The notes: a model not told the origin generated them from the letters alone. 64,000 nt of DNA from Lysobacteraceae bacterium (GCA_004143945.1 SEHB01000004.1:186001-250000); one strand, 5' to 3'; shown: positions 27,112 to 37,379, counted from the first letter of the stretch. Numbers and translations: made by a program.

Positions 27112-27498
27112 ATGCATGTAACCGGAATCTACGCGGCGCTCGCCGCATTGCTCGTGCTCGTGCTCGCCGCGCGCGTCTCGCTCGCGCGGCGGCGCAGCGG
27201 GGTCGGGATCGGCGCGGGCGGCGACCACGAACTCGGGCGGCGCATCCGCGCGCACGGCAACGCGGTCGAGAGCCTGCCGATCGCACTGCTGCTGTTGCTG
27301 CTGCTCGACCTCGGCCAGACGCCACCGCTGTGGCTGCACGTGTTCGGCGTGCTGCTGATCGTCGGTCGCGTGCTGCATGCGATCGGTCTTTCGCGCTCGG
27401 CCGGCGCCAGTTTCGGCCGCATGGTCGGCACCGTGCTGACCTGGGGCGTGACCCTCACGATGGCGGCGCTGCTGTTGTGGAAGGCCGCGATGTATTGA
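27112..27498 (+). CDS. MAPEG family membrane protein
   Basis: 128 residues with four predicted membrane helices (IYAALAALLVLVLAARVSLA near the N-terminus, then ~60-80, 82-102 and 107-127). The sequence RRIRAHGNAVESLPIALLLL is the conserved MAPEG helix-1/2 region. Eukaryotic members are glutathione-dependent; bacterial members like this are mostly uncharacterised. GGGAGG precedes the ATG by about eight bases. It lies convergent to the Nudix gene. Confidence 0.88.
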   Translation: MHVTGIYAALAALLVLVLAARVSLARRRSGVGIGAGGDHELGRRIRAHGNAVESLPIALLLLLLLDLGQTPPLWLHVFGVLLIVGRVLHAIGLSRSAGASFGRMVGTVLTWGVTLTMAALLLWKAAMY

Positions 27499-27549
27499 AC
27501 GGCGCGTCGCTGGGTGGCGCGCCGCGGCGCAGCCGCGAGCCCCGCGCGG

Positions 27550-28095
27550 TCATCCGTTCCGCGCGACGAACAGCGACTCGTTTTCGAGCATGTACAGGCC
27601 CGCGAACATCTTCGGGTCGATCGAGTAGCCCGCGCGGATGCGCTCGAGCAACCAGGCCGCGGCCTCGCTGCGCGGAACCTCGTGCACCGTGATCTCCTCG
27701 GTTTCGTCGCCGCCGCCTTCCTCCACGCGCACGAGGTCGTGCGCGCGCACGAACGCGAGGATCTCGTTGCTCATGCCGGCCGAAGTGGGGCCTTCCATCA
27801 GGAATTCGATCCGACCCGCGCGGTAACCGGTCTCCTCGACCAGTTCGCGGTGCGCGGCATCGACGGCCGATTCGCCGACGCTGCTCGCGACGTCGCCGAC
27901 GAGGCCCGCCGGCATCTCGATCGTCATGCATTGGATCGCGGGGCGGTACTGCTCGACGAACAGCAGGCGATCCTCGGGCGTGACCGCGATGATCATGACG
28001 CCTCCACCCGGGTTGGTGCGCTCGGCGTACTCCCAGCGTCCGCGGCGCTTGAGCCGCAGCCACTTGCCGTTGCAAAGTGTCTCCGTTTCGGTCAT
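27550..28095 (-). CDS. NUDIX hydrolase (ADP-ribose pyrophosphatase-like)
   Basis: 181 residues. The Nudix box is complete: G-x5-E-x7-REUXEEXGU, seen as GESAVDAAHRELVEETGYRAG. VEQYRPAIQCMTIEMPAGLV is characteristic of the ADP-ribose pyrophosphatase (NudF/TrgB) branch. It probably hydrolyses ADP-ribose or related nucleoside diphosphate sugars. Divergent from the propeller protein gene with 77 bases between. Confidence 0.88.
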   Translation of the reverse strand: MTETETLCNGKWLRLKRRGRWEYAERTNPGGGVMIIAVTPEDRLLFVEQYRPAIQCMTIEMPAGLVGDVASSVGESAVDAAHRELVEETGYRAGRIEFLMEGPTSAGMSNEILAFVRAHDLVRVEEGGGDETEEITVHEVPRSEAAAWLLERIRAGYSIDPKMFAGLYMLENESLFVARNG

Positions 28096-28172
28096 TGTCG
28101 GCGGCTTTCCTGAACTTTTTCAGCGCGTTGCCGGTCTGCGGACGTCCGCCCCCAGCTCCCGAGGTGAATTCG

Positions 28173-29648
28173 ATGATCCTGCTGCGCATTCTATGCGGTT
28201 TCGCATTCGCGCTCGCCGCGCACTCGATCGCCGCGCAACCCGCTGCGCAGGGGGGGAACCGTCCCGCACTCGACCCGGCGACGCTGACCCAGCAGCAGAT
28301 CTCGGGCGTCACCGTACCCGAGGTGCTCTACCAGCTCGCGGCAACCTACAAGGCCGCAGGCGATCACGAACGTCTGGTCTGGTCGCTGCAGCGCCTGATC
28401 GTGCTGCAGCCGAACGTCGGCGACATCAAGCTCGCACTCGCGACTGCGTACGCGGTGCAGGGTGACAAGTCCAGGACCTACGACACCCTGCTCAGGATGC
28501 AGCAGCAGGGATATGGCTACGATCTTGGCGACAACCCGAACTTCGAGAAGGTGCACGGCACCGAGGCCTGGGACTTCATCGTCGACAGCCTGCGAAAGAG
28601 CCTTGCGCCGTTCGGCGAAGGCAAGGTCGCGTTCACGCTGCCGCGCGGCGACCATCTGTATGAGTCCCTGGCCTGGGATCCGAAACGCGAGCGCCTGCTG
28701 GTCGGCAGCGTGCGCGATGGCACGATCCAGATCGCCGATGCGCAGGGCAGGCTGAAGCCGTTCATCGCGCCTGACGCGGGCAACGGCCTCTGGAGCGTCT
28801 ACGCGATGGCGGCCGTCCCGGAAGACGATGCGCTTTATGTCGCGAGCACGTCCTCCGTCTACTTCAAGGGCTTCTCGCAGCAGGACTTCGGCAAGGCCGG
28901 CGTGTTCCGTTTCCGCCTTTCAGACGGCAAGTTCGTCGACAAGGTCCTGCTCGAGTCGGGCAACCAGCCCAACACGCTGTCGAGCATCGCGGCGGGACCG
29001 GGCGGACGCGTGTTCGCGGCGGACGGGTTGCGCAACATCATCTACAAGCTCGATGGTGGCGCGCTCAAGCCGATGGTGGCCAATCCACGCCTGACCAGCG
29101 TGCGCGGCCTCGCGCTGTCGGGCGACCGCAGCCGACTCTATTTCGCCGACCACACGCTCGGCGTGTTCGGTGTCGACCTCGCGGCCGGCAAGGCGTTCGA
29201 CCTCGGCTACGACGTCGCGCGCCTCGTGCTCGGCGGCGTGGACGGCCTGTACTGGTACGACGGCACGCTGGTGGCGATCGAGAACCGCATGTCGCCCAGG
29301 CGCGTGATGCGCCTGCACCTGTCCGACGACGGCCGCGCGGTCGTGCGCGCGATGCCGCTCGATGCGGGCAAGCCCGAGTTCGAGCTTCCAACCTACGGCG
29401 CGGTCGCGGGCGACCAGTTCTACTTCATCGCCAACAGCCAGAAGAATGCATACGACGCTTACGGCTCGCCGAAGGATGCGTCGAAGCTCGAACCGGTGAA
29501 GGTCTACCGCAGCAATCTGCGCTTCGCATGGGCCGAGGGCGGCGTCGAGATGGCCGCGCCTGCGCGCAGGCCGCTCAGCACGTCGAAGCCGGGCAACGGC
29601 CGCTTCTCGAACGTCGAGGGCGGATCGAATTCGGTCACCGGCGACTGA
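28173..29648 (+). CDS. Secreted TPR/beta-propeller protein (SMP-30-like)
   Basis: 491 residues. The signal peptide (LLRILCGFAFALAAHSIAA) is followed by a helical TPR-like region (PEVLYQLAATYKAAGDHER to ~residue 130) and then a beta-propeller of NHL/SMP-30 type with repeats such as LYESLAWDPKRERLLVGSV, SSIAAGPGGRVFAADGLRN and LALSGDRSRLYFADH. It is likely periplasmic or outer-surface; ligand unknown. GAGGTG precedes the ATG by six bases. An ATG upstream would lie in the Nudix promoter region. Confidence 0.75.
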   Translation: MILLRILCGFAFALAAHSIAAQPAAQGGNRPALDPATLTQQQISGVTVPEVLYQLAATYKAAGDHERLVWSLQRLIVLQPNVGDIKLALATAYAVQGDKSRTYDTLLRMQQQGYGYDLGDNPNFEKVHGTEAWDFIVDSLRKSLAPFGEGKVAFTLPRGDHLYESLAWDPKRERLLVGSVRDGTIQIADAQGRLKPFIAPDAGNGLWSVYAMAAVPEDDALYVASTSSVYFKGFSQQDFGKAGVFRFRLSDGKFVDKVLLESGNQPNTLSSIAAGPGGRVFAADGLRNIIYKLDGGALKPMVANPRLTSVRGLALSGDRSRLYFADHTLGVFGVDLAAGKAFDLGYDVARLVLGGVDGLYWYDGTLVAIENRMSPRRVMRLHLSDDGRAVVRAMPLDAGKPEFELPTYGAVAGDQFYFIANSQKNAYDAYGSPKDASKLEPVKVYRSNLRFAWAEGGVEMAAPARRPLSTSKPGNGRFSNVEGGSNSVTGD

Positions 29649-29664
29649 GCGCGCGCGTCGCGCG

Positions 29665-30552
29665 TCAGGATTGGGCCAGCGCACGGATTCGCGCGCGCGT
29701 GAGCGGACCGATGCGCAGGCGCTCGAGCAGGGGTTCGAGCGCCTCCTGCTGCAACGCGCGCCGCCGATAGGCGTCGGCGCCGACCGGCACGGGCGCATCG
29801 AGCGCGATGCCGGTCAGCGCGCGCGACAGGCGCGCGAGCGCCGCATGTTCGCGCAGCCGCTGGGACGCAGCGGCCGCGCCGCGCATGCGCAGGAACGCGA
29901 TCTCCTCCGCGCGCTCGAGCAGCGCATCGAGCGTGCCGAAGTGCGCGAGCAGGATCGCCGCGGTCTTCGCCCCGATGCCGGGAACGCCAGGGATATTGTC
30001 GACCGCGTCGCCGGTCAGCGCGAGGAAGTCGGCCACCTGGTGCGGATGCACGCCGAGCCGGCCCTTCACGCCCGCGGCGTCCCACTTCAGGTTGCGCGGC
30101 GAATCCCAGAGTTCGTCGCCTTCGCCGACGAGCTGTCCGAAGTCCTTGTCCGCCGAGACGATCACGCTGCGGAAACCCTCGCGCCGCAACTCCGCGAGCG
30201 CGCTGCCGATGAGGTCGTCGGCCTCGAACCGGGTGTCCGCGAGCACGGTCGCGCCGAGCGCATGCGCGATCTCGCGGCAGGCCGCGAACTGGCGCAGCAG
30301 GTCTTCGGGCGCGGCCGGTCGGTTCGCCTTGTAGTCGGGATAGATCTCGTTGCGGAACGAGGAGTTCAGCGATTCGTCGAATGCGACCAGCAGGTGGGTC
30401 GGCCGCGCGCGCTCGAGCAGGTCGAGCAGGAAGCGCATGAACCCGTGCGCCGCGTGCGCCGGCGCGCCATCCGCGTCGGTGACATCGGGCGCCTGCGAGA
30501 ACCAGGCGCGGCAGACATACAGGCTGCCGTCGACGAGATGGGCGACGCTCAT
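29665..30552 (-). CDS. xni: 5'-3' exonuclease / flap endonuclease Xni-like
   Basis: 295 residues. It matches the 5'-nuclease domain of PolA and ExoIX: HLVDGSLYVCRAWF at the N-terminus, AFDESLNSSFRNEIYPDYKANR, FEADDLIG with acidic metal ligands, SADKDFGQLV, and the helix-hairpin-helix TGDAVDNIPGVPGIGAKTAA. It lacks a polymerase domain and is close in length to E. coli Xni (251). It processes flaps and Okazaki-type substrates. The ATG overlaps the nitroreductase stop (ATGA), so they form an operon. Confidence 0.9.
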   Translation of the reverse strand: MSVAHLVDGSLYVCRAWFSQAPDVTDADGAPAHAAHGFMRFLLDLLERARPTHLLVAFDESLNSSFRNEIYPDYKANRPAAPEDLLRQFAACREIAHALGATVLADTRFEADDLIGSALAELRREGFRSVIVSADKDFGQLVGEGDELWDSPRNLKWDAAGVKGRLGVHPHQVADFLALTGDAVDNIPGVPGIGAKTAAILLAHFGTLDALLERAEEIAFLRMRGAAAASQRLREHAALARLSRALTGIALDAPVPVGADAYRRRALQQEALEPLLERLRIGPLTRARIRALAQS

Positions 30553-31112
30553 CGCCAGTCGGAGACGACGTCGGCGAGGTCGGGGCGCACGCGCTCCGGG
30601 ACTGCTTCGCGTGCGCTGCCGACGTGCACGAAGCCGATGATGCGCTCGCTCGCGGCGAGGCCGAGCAGGTCGGCGACGTCGCGGTCGTAGGCGGCCCATC
30701 CGGTCAGCCACTGCGCGCGGAAGCCGAGCGCCTGCGCCCCGAGCAGCAGGTTGTAGGCCACGCATCCCGCCGACAGCAGTTGTTCCTGCGCGGGGATCTT
30801 GGGATGTTCGTCCTCGATGCGCGCGACGACGACGACGACCAGCGGCGCATGCCGGAAACGCTCGCGGTTCTTCTCGATCTTCGCGGGCGCGACTTGCGGG
30901 TCGTTGCGCTGATGGATCGAGGCGAGCGCTTCGCCCAGGCGCGCGCGCGCATCGCCGCGCACGAGCAGCATCCGCCACGGCACCAGCTTGCCGTGGTCGG
31001 GCACGCGGACCGCGCTGCGCAGCAGGCGTTCGAGTTGAACCGCGTCGGGCCCGGGCTCGCCGAGCTGGAGCGCGGGGGCGGACAGGCGCAGGTCGAGGTC
31101 GATCGGTTCCAT
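30549..31112 (-). CDS. Nitroreductase family protein (YdjA-like)
   Basis: 187 residues, close to E. coli YdjA. RSAVRVPDHGKLVPWRMLLV gives the FMN-binding Arg and Pro/Trp pattern, and SAGCVAYNLLLGAQALGFRA with WLTG are the conserved nitroreductase core. YdjA-type enzymes are homodimeric FMN oxidoreductases with unknown physiological substrates. Start MEPIDLDL at 31112 fits the family. It is divergent from pntA over 124 bases and coupled downstream to the Xni-like gene. Confidence 0.88.
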   Translation of the reverse strand: MEPIDLDLRLSAPALQLGEPGPDAVQLERLLRSAVRVPDHGKLVPWRMLLVRGDARARLGEALASIHQRNDPQVAPAKIEKNRERFRHAPLVVVVVARIEDEHPKIPAQEQLLSAGCVAYNLLLGAQALGFRAQWLTGWAAYDRDVADLLGLAASERIIGFVHVGSAREAVPERVRPDLADVVSDWR

Positions 31113-31236
31113 GGGGGGCACGCTTGCAGGTATCGCGCAAGCATAGCCTTCCTGTGCAGGCGCGGCACGTCGCGTGCTCGCCAGCATCGCCGCATCTGGG
31201 CTAGCATCGGGATTCCGACCGGAGCGAGGGGCTGGC

Positions 31237-32367
31237 ATGGCGACGACCGTAGCCGCGGTGCGCGAGAGCGTTGCAGGGGAACGCCGCGTCGCGCTGACTC
31301 CCGAGGTCGCGAAGAAGCTCAAGGCGCGCGGCGCCACCGTCGTCCTCGCGCGGGGTGCGGGCGAATCGGCGTTCTTCGCCGACGCGGCCTACGCGGGCTG
31401 CGAGGTGCTCGACGATGCGCGTTCCGCGCTCGCCGGCGCGGACGTGCTGCTCAAGGTGCAGCCTCCGAGCCTCGAGGAAATCGCCGCGCTGAAGGAAGGC
31501 GCAGTCGTGATCGGACACCTGCAGCCGCACCTCTCGCCAGAACGCACGCGCGCGCTGCGCGACCGACGCATCACCGCGTTCGCGATGGAACTGTTGCCGC
31601 GCACGACGCGCGCGCAGGCGATGGACGTGCTGTCGTCGCAGGCCGCGGTCGCCGGCTACAAGGCCGTGCTGCTCGCCGCGCAGGTCGCACCGAAATTCTT
31701 CCCGATGCTGACGACCGCGGCCGGCACGATCCGGCCGAGCCGCGTGCTGATCGTCGGCGCCGGCGTCGCCGGCCTGCAGGCGATCGCGACCGCGCGCCGG
31801 CTCGGTGCGCAGGTCGAAGGGTTCGACGTGCGTCCGGAGACGAAGGAGCAGATCGAATCGCTCGGCGCGAAGTTCCTGGACCTCGGCGTCAGCGCGGCCG
31901 GCACCGGCGGCTACGCGCGCGAACTCACCGCGGAGGAACGCGCGCAGCAGCAGCGTGCCCTGGCCGAGCAGCTCAAGAGCTTCGACGTCGTCGTCACCAC
32001 GGCCGCGGTGCCGGGTCGCAAGGCGCCACGCATCATCTCGGCGGACATGCTCGCGGGCATGAAGCCGGGCGCCGTGATCGTCGACATCGCGGCCGAAACC
32101 GGCGGTAACGTCGAATCGTCCGAACCGGGCCGCACCGTCGTCGGCGCCAACGGGGTCAGCGTGATCGGCACGGAAAACCTTCCCGCCAGCGCACCCGTGC
32201 ACGCGAGCGAGATGTACGCGCGCAACCTTTACAACTTCCTCGAGCTCTCCCTGAAGGATGGTGCGCTGGTGCTCGACTGGGACGACGAACTGATCGCGAA
32301 GACCTGCCTGACCCATGCGGGCGAGATCCGCCACGAACCGACGAGAGTGATGGTCGACGGGGGTTGA
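31237..32367 (+). CDS. pntAA: NAD(P) transhydrogenase subunit alpha part 1
   Basis: 376 residues. Domain I of proton-translocating transhydrogenase, which binds NAD(H). It begins VRESVAGERRVALTPEVAKKL and contains the Rossmann motif VLIVGAGVAGLQAIATARRLGA and KPGAVIVDIAAETGGN. GGAGCGAGGGG lies upstream of ATG 31237. In this organism the alpha subunit is split, with the membrane part encoded separately just downstream, as in many proteobacteria. It supplies NADPH at the cost of the proton gradient. Confidence 0.96.
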   Translation: MATTVAAVRESVAGERRVALTPEVAKKLKARGATVVLARGAGESAFFADAAYAGCEVLDDARSALAGADVLLKVQPPSLEEIAALKEGAVVIGHLQPHLSPERTRALRDRRITAFAMELLPRTTRAQAMDVLSSQAAVAGYKAVLLAAQVAPKFFPMLTTAAGTIRPSRVLIVGAGVAGLQAIATARRLGAQVEGFDVRPETKEQIESLGAKFLDLGVSAAGTGGYARELTAEERAQQQRALAEQLKSFDVVVTTAAVPGRKAPRIISADMLAGMKPGAVIVDIAAETGGNVESSEPGRTVVGANGVSVIGTENLPASAPVHASEMYARNLYNFLELSLKDGALVLDWDDELIAKTCLTHAGEIRHEPTRVMVDGG

Positions 32368-32399
32368 GGCTGGAGATTCAAGTGGCAGCTGCCACTGGC

Positions 32400-32470
32400 C
32401 GGACGTCCGCTTTCCACGCGTGCTTCGTGTGCTTGGTGTTTCAGGCTTTCCCTTGCTGCTTTTCGCTGTG
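32400..32470. repeat. Repeat with tgcttcgtgtgctt core
   Basis: The segment gcgtgcttcgtgtgcttggt followed by gtttcaggct resembles 44430-44465 (ccttcgtgtgcttcgtgctt, then caggct). It occupies most of the pntAA-pntAB gap. A dispersed short repeat; its nature is unclear. Confidence 0.5.
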
Positions 32471-32485
32471 CCCGGAGGGCTCGGA

Positions 32486-32782
32486 ATGATCGACGGATTC
32501 CTCGCGTTGTACATCTTCATGCTCGCCGCGTTCACCGGCAAGGAGATCATCGGCCGCGTGCCGGTGATCCTGCACACGCCGCTGATGTCGGGGTCGAACT
32601 TCGTGCACGGCATCGTGCTGGTCGGCGCGATGATCGCGCTCGCGCACGCCGAGTCGCCGCTCGCGATCGCGATCGGCTTCGTCGGCGTCGTGCTCGGCGC
32701 CGGCAACGCGGCAGGCGGCTACGTGGTGACGGAACGCATGCTCGAGATGTTCAAGTCGAGCAAGAACGCGAAGAAGGACTGA
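32486..32782 (+). CDS. pntAB: NAD(P) transhydrogenase subunit alpha part 2 (membrane)
   Basis: 98 residues with three membrane helices (MIDGFLALYIFMLAAFTGKE, VHGIVLVGAMIALAHA, LAIAIGFVGVVLGAGNAAGG). It corresponds to the C-terminal membrane part of PntA and forms domain II with PntB. The ATG at 32486 is chosen because GGAGG is eight bases upstream; an open frame reaches back to 32420 but consists of the dispersed repeat. Confidence 0.95.
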   Translation: MIDGFLALYIFMLAAFTGKEIIGRVPVILHTPLMSGSNFVHGIVLVGAMIALAHAESPLAIAIGFVGVVLGAGNAAGGYVVTERMLEMFKSSKNAKKD

Positions 32783-32789
32783 GCCGCCC

Positions 32790-34199
32790 ATGGACATCGA
32801 CACGCTGCTCGTCTACGCCGCCAAGGCCAGCTACCTGCTCGCCGCGGCGCTGTTCATCCTCGGCATCAAGCGCATGTCCTCGCCGGTGACCGCGCGCAAG
32901 GGCATCGTGCAGGCCGGCATCGGCATGGTCATCGCGACGCTCGCGACATTCGCGATCACGCGCGGCCACAACCTCGGCTGGATCATCGCCGCGCTCGCGC
33001 TCGGCGTCGTGCCGACCTGGCTCTGGGGCAAGCGCGTCGCGATGACCGACATGCCGCAGATGGTCGCGCTGTTCAACGGCATGGGCGGCGGTTCGGCCGC
33101 CGCGATCGGCGCGGGCGAGTTGCTCAAGTTCACCCAGCCGGGCGCCGCGGCGCCCGCCCTGCCGACGCTCGTGCTCGCGATCGTCGGCGCGCTGATCGGC
33201 GCGATCTCGATGACCGGCTCGATCATCGCGTGGGCCAAGCTCGACGGGCGCATGGACAAGCGTTTCACGTTCGGCGGCCAGCAGTTCGTGAATTTCGCGG
33301 TGTTCGCGGCCGCGGTGCTCGCGGGACTCGCGCTCGTGTTCTGGAAGCTCGACGCGTCGCTGGTCGTGGTGTTCTTCCTGCTCGCGCTGAGCTTCGGCGT
33401 GCTGATGACGCTGCCGATCGGCGGCGCCGACATGCCGGTGGTGATCTCTCTCTACAACGCGTTGACCGGCCTCGCGGTCGCGTTCGAAGGCTACGCGATG
33501 GGCATCGAGGCGCTGATCGTCGCGGGCATGGTGGTCGGCGCAGCCGGCACCTTCCTGACCCAGCTGATGGCGAAGGCAATGAACCGCCCGCTCTCGAACG
33601 TGCTGTTCTCGAACTTCGGCGGCGGTGGCAGCGGCGAGGCGATCGCGGGATCGCAGAAGCCGATCGAAGCGGCAGACGCGGCCTCGCTGCTGTACATGGC
33701 CGAGAAGGTCATCATCGTGCCGGGCTACGGCATGGCGGTCGCGCAGGCGCAGCACAAGATCTGGGAGCTCTCGCAGGCGCTGATCAAGGCCGGCAAGGAA
33801 GTGAAGTTCGCGATCCATCCGGTCGCGGGCCGCATGCCCGGGCACATGAACGTGCTGCTCGCCGAAGCCGGCGTCCCCTACGACCTGATCGCGGACATGG
33901 ACGACATCAATCCCGAGTTCAAGACCTGCGACGTCGCGATCGTGATCGGCGCGAACGACGTGGTGAACCCGGCCGCGAAGACCGACAAGTCCTCGCCGAT
34001 CTTCGGCATGCCGATCCTCGACGTCGTCGACGCGCGCCAGGTGATCGTGATCAAGCGCGGCAAGGGCACCGGCTTTGCCGGCATCGAGAACGCGCTGTTC
34101 TACCAGGACAATTCGCGCATGCTGTACGCCGATGGCAAGGAAGCAGCGAACAGCCTGATCGCCGAGCTCAAGGTGGTCGAGGGCGGCGGCGGGCACTGA
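32790..34199 (+). CDS. pntB: NAD(P) transhydrogenase subunit beta
   Basis: 469 residues. About nine membrane helices up to residue ~260 form the proton channel with PntAB. The C-terminal domain III (from ~residue 285) binds NADP(H): [43 protein letters not shown] (family segment) and [20 protein letters not shown]. The start is seven bases after pntAB. The three genes encode a complete transhydrogenase. Confidence 0.97.
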   Translation: MDIDTLLVYAAKASYLLAAALFILGIKRMSSPVTARKGIVQAGIGMVIATLATFAITRGHNLGWIIAALALGVVPTWLWGKRVAMTDMPQMVALFNGMGGGSAAAIGAGELLKFTQPGAAAPALPTLVLAIVGALIGAISMTGSIIAWAKLDGRMDKRFTFGGQQFVNFAVFAAAVLAGLALVFWKLDASLVVVFFLLALSFGVLMTLPIGGADMPVVISLYNALTGLAVAFEGYAMGIEALIVAGMVVGAAGTFLTQLMAKAMNRPLSNVLFSNFGGGGSGEAIAGSQKPIEAADAASLLYMAEKVIIVPGYGMAVAQAQHKIWELSQALIKAGKEVKFAIHPVAGRMPGHMNVLLAEAGVPYDLIADMDDINPEFKTCDVAIVIGANDVVNPAAKTDKSSPIFGMPILDVVDARQVIVIKRGKGTGFAGIENALFYQDNSRMLYADGKEAANSLIAELKVVEGGGGH

Positions 34200-34266
34200 G
34201 TGCGCGCATTCAGGCGCGCGAGGCGAGCATAGGCATCGCGGTGGTTCCGCGGGAGGCATGCACTCG

Positions 34267-35940
34267 ATGGCAGGCGACGACGCGAGGGCACCGCGCGGTG
34301 GCCCGGTTGCGCTGGCGGAATGGCAGGCGCTCGCGCGGCATCGGGATGCGACCGCGGGCGTGAGCCTGCGCGACCGTTTCACGGTGGAGCCGGGCCGCGC
34401 GGCGGCTTTCTCGGTCGAGGCCGGCGGCTGGCTGTTCGACCATTCGAAACAGCGTATCGACGCCGAAACCCTGCGCCTGCTGCTCGCGCTCGCCGACGCA
34501 CGCGGGCTGCGCGCGTCGATCGACGCGATGTTCCGCGGCGACCGCGTCAACCTCACCGAAGCCCGCGCCGCGCTTCACGTCGCCTTGCGCGCGCCGCGCG
34601 GCGAACGCATCGAAGTCGATGGCCATGACGTCGTCGCCGACGTGCACGACGTGCTCGGGCGCATGGCCGATTTCTGCACGCGTGTTCGGGAAGGCGCGTG
34701 GACCGGCCATCGCGGCGACCGCATCCGCCACGTGGTGTCGATCGGCATCGGCGGCTCCGACCTCGGGCCGGTGATGGCGTACGAGGCCCTGCGCCATTAC
34801 GCCGAACGCGGCATCGACGTCCGCTTCGTCTCCAACGTCGACCCGACCGACTTCACCGAAGCAGTGCGCGGGTTCGATCCCGCGGCGACGCTGTTCATCG
34901 TCTGCTCCAAGACCTTCACGACCCAGGAAACGCTCGCGAACGCGCATGCGGCGCGCGCATGGCTGCTTGCCGCGCTCGCCGACGAGCGCGCGATCGCGCG
35001 CCACTTCGTCGCGGTCTCGACCAATGCGGCGGAGGTGGCGAAGTTCGGGATCGACGTCGCGAACATGTTCGGCTTCTGGGACTGGGTCGGCGGCCGCTAT
35101 TCCCTCGGTTCGGCGATCGGGCTTTCGACGATGCTGGCGGTCGGACCGGCGCGCTTCGGCGAACTGCTCGCCGGCTACCGCGAGATGGACGTGCATTTCC
35201 GCGACGCTCCGTTCGATCGCAACCTGCCGGCGTTGCACGGCCTGATCGGCATCTGGAACACCAATTTCCTCGGCGCGCAGACTCACGCGGTGCTGCCGTA
35301 CGACCAGTACCTGCACCGCTTCCCGGCCTACCTGCAGCAGCTCGTGATGGAGAGCAACGGCAAGCAGGTCGACCTGCATGGACGCCGCGTCGCGTGCGAC
35401 ACCAGCGCGGTCTGGTGGGGCGAGCCCGGAACCAACGGTCAGCATTCGTTCTTCCAGTTGCTGCATCAGGGGACGCGGCTCGCGTCATGCGACTTCATCG
35501 GCTTCTGCCAGTCGCTCAACCCCCTCGCGGATGCGGGCGGCATCGCGCAGCACGACCTGCTGATCGCCAACATGTTCGCGCAGGGCGAAGCGCTCGCGTT
35601 CGGTCGCGATGCAGCGGCCGTGCGCACGGATGGCGTGCCCGAGGCATTGGTGCCGCATCGCGTGTTCGAAGGCGACCGCCCGAGCAGCACCCTGCTCGCG
35701 CCGCGCCTCACGCCGCATGCACTGGGCGCGCTGGTCGCGCTGTACGAGCACAGCGTGTTCACCCAGGCCGCGATCTGGGGCATCGATGCGTTCGACCAGT
35801 GGGGCGTCGAACTCGGCAAGGTACTCGCCAAGCGCACGGCGGCCGAACTCGCCGCGCGCGAGGAGCCCGCGTTGCAGCACGACGGTTCGACCAATGCGCT
35901 GGTGCGCAGGTACCGGCGCTGGCGCGAACCGGCCGGCTGA
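34267..35940 (+). CDS. pgi: Glucose-6-phosphate isomerase
   Basis: 557 residues, normal for bacterial Pgi. Signatures are [40 protein letters not shown], the conserved ESNGK, and the C-terminal [14 protein letters not shown] and [10 protein letters not shown]. It interconverts glucose-6-P and fructose-6-P. GGAGG at 34252-34256 is ten bases from ATG 34267 but only one base from ATG 34258, so the later start is preferred. It follows pntB closely, linking NADPH balance with sugar phosphate metabolism by position only. Confidence 0.97.
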   Translation: MAGDDARAPRGGPVALAEWQALARHRDATAGVSLRDRFTVEPGRAAAFSVEAGGWLFDHSKQRIDAETLRLLLALADARGLRASIDAMFRGDRVNLTEARAALHVALRAPRGERIEVDGHDVVADVHDVLGRMADFCTRVREGAWTGHRGDRIRHVVSIGIGGSDLGPVMAYEALRHYAERGIDVRFVSNVDPTDFTEAVRGFDPAATLFIVCSKTFTTQETLANAHAARAWLLAALADERAIARHFVAVSTNAAEVAKFGIDVANMFGFWDWVGGRYSLGSAIGLSTMLAVGPARFGELLAGYREMDVHFRDAPFDRNLPALHGLIGIWNTNFLGAQTHAVLPYDQYLHRFPAYLQQLVMESNGKQVDLHGRRVACDTSAVWWGEPGTNGQHSFFQLLHQGTRLASCDFIGFCQSLNPLADAGGIAQHDLLIANMFAQGEALAFGRDAAAVRTDGVPEALVPHRVFEGDRPSSTLLAPRLTPHALGALVALYEHSVFTQAAIWGIDAFDQWGVELGKVLAKRTAAELAAREEPALQHDGSTNALVRRYRRWREPAG

Positions 35941-36016
35941 TGCCCGCCCCGCCGGCGACGCCGGCGGCTCGCGGACGCGCGATGCGCGTTCGTCCACGCA
36001 ACCGAGGAACCCTGCA

Positions 36017-36571
36017 ATGGCCAACTTCCGCGTCGCCGTCATCGTCGGCAGCCTTCGCCGCGACTCGATCAACCGCAAGCTCGCGGACGCGCTCGCGGGC
36101 CTCGCGCCGGCCGGATTCACGTTCGAACAGCTGCGCATCGACGACCTGCCGTCCTACAACCAGGACGACGACGCGAATCAGTCCGCGCCGGTCAAGCGGC
36201 TGAAGGGCGAGATCGCGAACGCGCAGGGACTCGTGTTCGTGACACCGGAGTACAACCGCTCGATGCCGGGCGTGCTCAAGAACGCGATCGACCACGCCTC
36301 GCGCCCGTACGGGCACAACGCCTGGGCGGGCAAGCCCGCGGGCGTGATCGGCGCTTCGATCGGCGCGATCGGCAGCGCACTCGCTCAGCAGCACCTGCGC
36401 AACGTGCTCGCCTACCTGGATGCGCCGACGATGGGGCAGCCGGAGGTGTTCCTGCAGATCAAGGACGGCTTCTTCGATGCCGAAGGCGGCATCGCGAACG
36501 AAGGCACGCGCAAATTCGTGCAGGGATGGATGGATCGCTATGCGGACTGGGTGCGGCTGCACGCGACCTGA
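36017..36571 (+). CDS. NADPH-dependent FMN reductase (ChrR/YieF-like)
   Basis: 184 residues. The flavodoxin-like fold is indicated by VAVIVGSLRRDSINRKLADA, the FMN-binding TPEYNRSMPGVLKNAIDHAS and the C-terminal helix. Related quinone/chromate reductases (ChrR, YieF) have the same length and motifs. It probably reduces quinones or other electrophiles by two-electron transfer; the substrate is not determined. GAGGAAC lies about eight bases upstream of the ATG. Confidence 0.9.
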   Translation: MANFRVAVIVGSLRRDSINRKLADALAGLAPAGFTFEQLRIDDLPSYNQDDDANQSAPVKRLKGEIANAQGLVFVTPEYNRSMPGVLKNAIDHASRPYGHNAWAGKPAGVIGASIGAIGSALAQQHLRNVLAYLDAPTMGQPEVFLQIKDGFFDAEGGIANEGTRKFVQGWMDRYADWVRLHAT

Positions 36572-36577
36572 TCGCAT

Positions 36578-37030
36578 TCAGCGCCGTGGTTCCTGCGCGG
36601 CGCGCCGAGGCCGAAGCACCCATGCCGCCGCCGCGACCGCGGCGGCGAGCGCGATCGTGAGCGGCCAGCCGCCGACACCGGCGCGCATCACGTCGAACAC
36701 CATCGCGGGACCCATCTGGTTCATCGTCGAGCGCATCGGCAGGCCGAGCATCGAGGCGATCCGCGCGATCGCCTGCAGCGACCAGGCATAGGTCGAGGCG
36801 AGCAGCACGCAGGCGATCGCGATCGCAGCGCCGCTCGCGCGCCCGGCGAATCCGTGCGTGCGCAGCGCCCACGCGACGGGCATCGCGATCGCGAACGCGA
36901 ACAGCAGGAGCGGGCTGCGCAGGTACAGCGACAGCAGGCACCAGATCGCGCCACCCGCGAGCGCGCACATCGCCGCGGTCGCCACGCCGATCGCGCGTTC
37001 GCGCATTGCAGGACCGCGCGGCTGCGTCAT
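36578..37030 (-). CDS. Hypothetical integral membrane protein
   Basis: 150 residues with four predicted membrane helices (AIGVATAAMCALAGGAIWCL, LLLFAFAIAMPVAWAL, GAAIAIACVLLASTYAWSL, LTIALAAAVAAAAWVL). No family was recognised. The third and fourth helices are separated by a loop containing NQMGPAMVFDVMRAG, which suggests a conserved extramembrane loop. ATGs at 37030 and 37006 are both possible starts. It is convergent to the FMN reductase gene, with six bases between the stops. Confidence 0.65.
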   Translation of the reverse strand: MTQPRGPAMRERAIGVATAAMCALAGGAIWCLLSLYLRSPLLLFAFAIAMPVAWALRTHGFAGRASGAAIAIACVLLASTYAWSLQAIARIASMLGLPMRSTMNQMGPAMVFDVMRAGVGGWPLTIALAAAVAAAAWVLRPRRAAQEPRR

Positions 37031-37161
37031 GTCGGGGAATCCTTCTGCGCGTAGGCGGAACCCTCGATGATAGCGAGCGCGCGTGCGCGGCGCAGCAGCG
37101 TGCGGTCGGCGTCGCGTTGCGTTCGCGGGGAGCGCGGCGGGCCGATGGCGATCGGTTATGT

Positions 37162-37283
37162 CCGTTCGCGCTGAGCGCAGCGGCCGCAGGCCGCGGAGTC
37201 GAAGCGCCAGGTGCCAGGCGCGGCGCTGCCGCGACGGCCGGGCCCTTCGACTCCGGCCTTCGGCCTGCGCTCAGGGCGAACGG
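37162..37283. repeat. 122-base palindromic element, copy 1
   Basis: Begins ccgttcgcgctgagcgcagc and ends ctgcgctcagggcgaacgg, so the ends are inverted repeats. The centre holds gagtcgaagcg and the matching cttcgactc. Copy 2 is at 37380-37501, the same length with few differences. Confidence 0.85.
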
Positions 37284-37379
37284 ATGTCGTGGCCGTTCGT
37301 GCGGGTGTGCGCAGCGGCCACTGTTTGCCGTTCCCTTCAGGTCGCGCCGAGCGCAACGGCCGAAGGCCGCCGCTTCCCC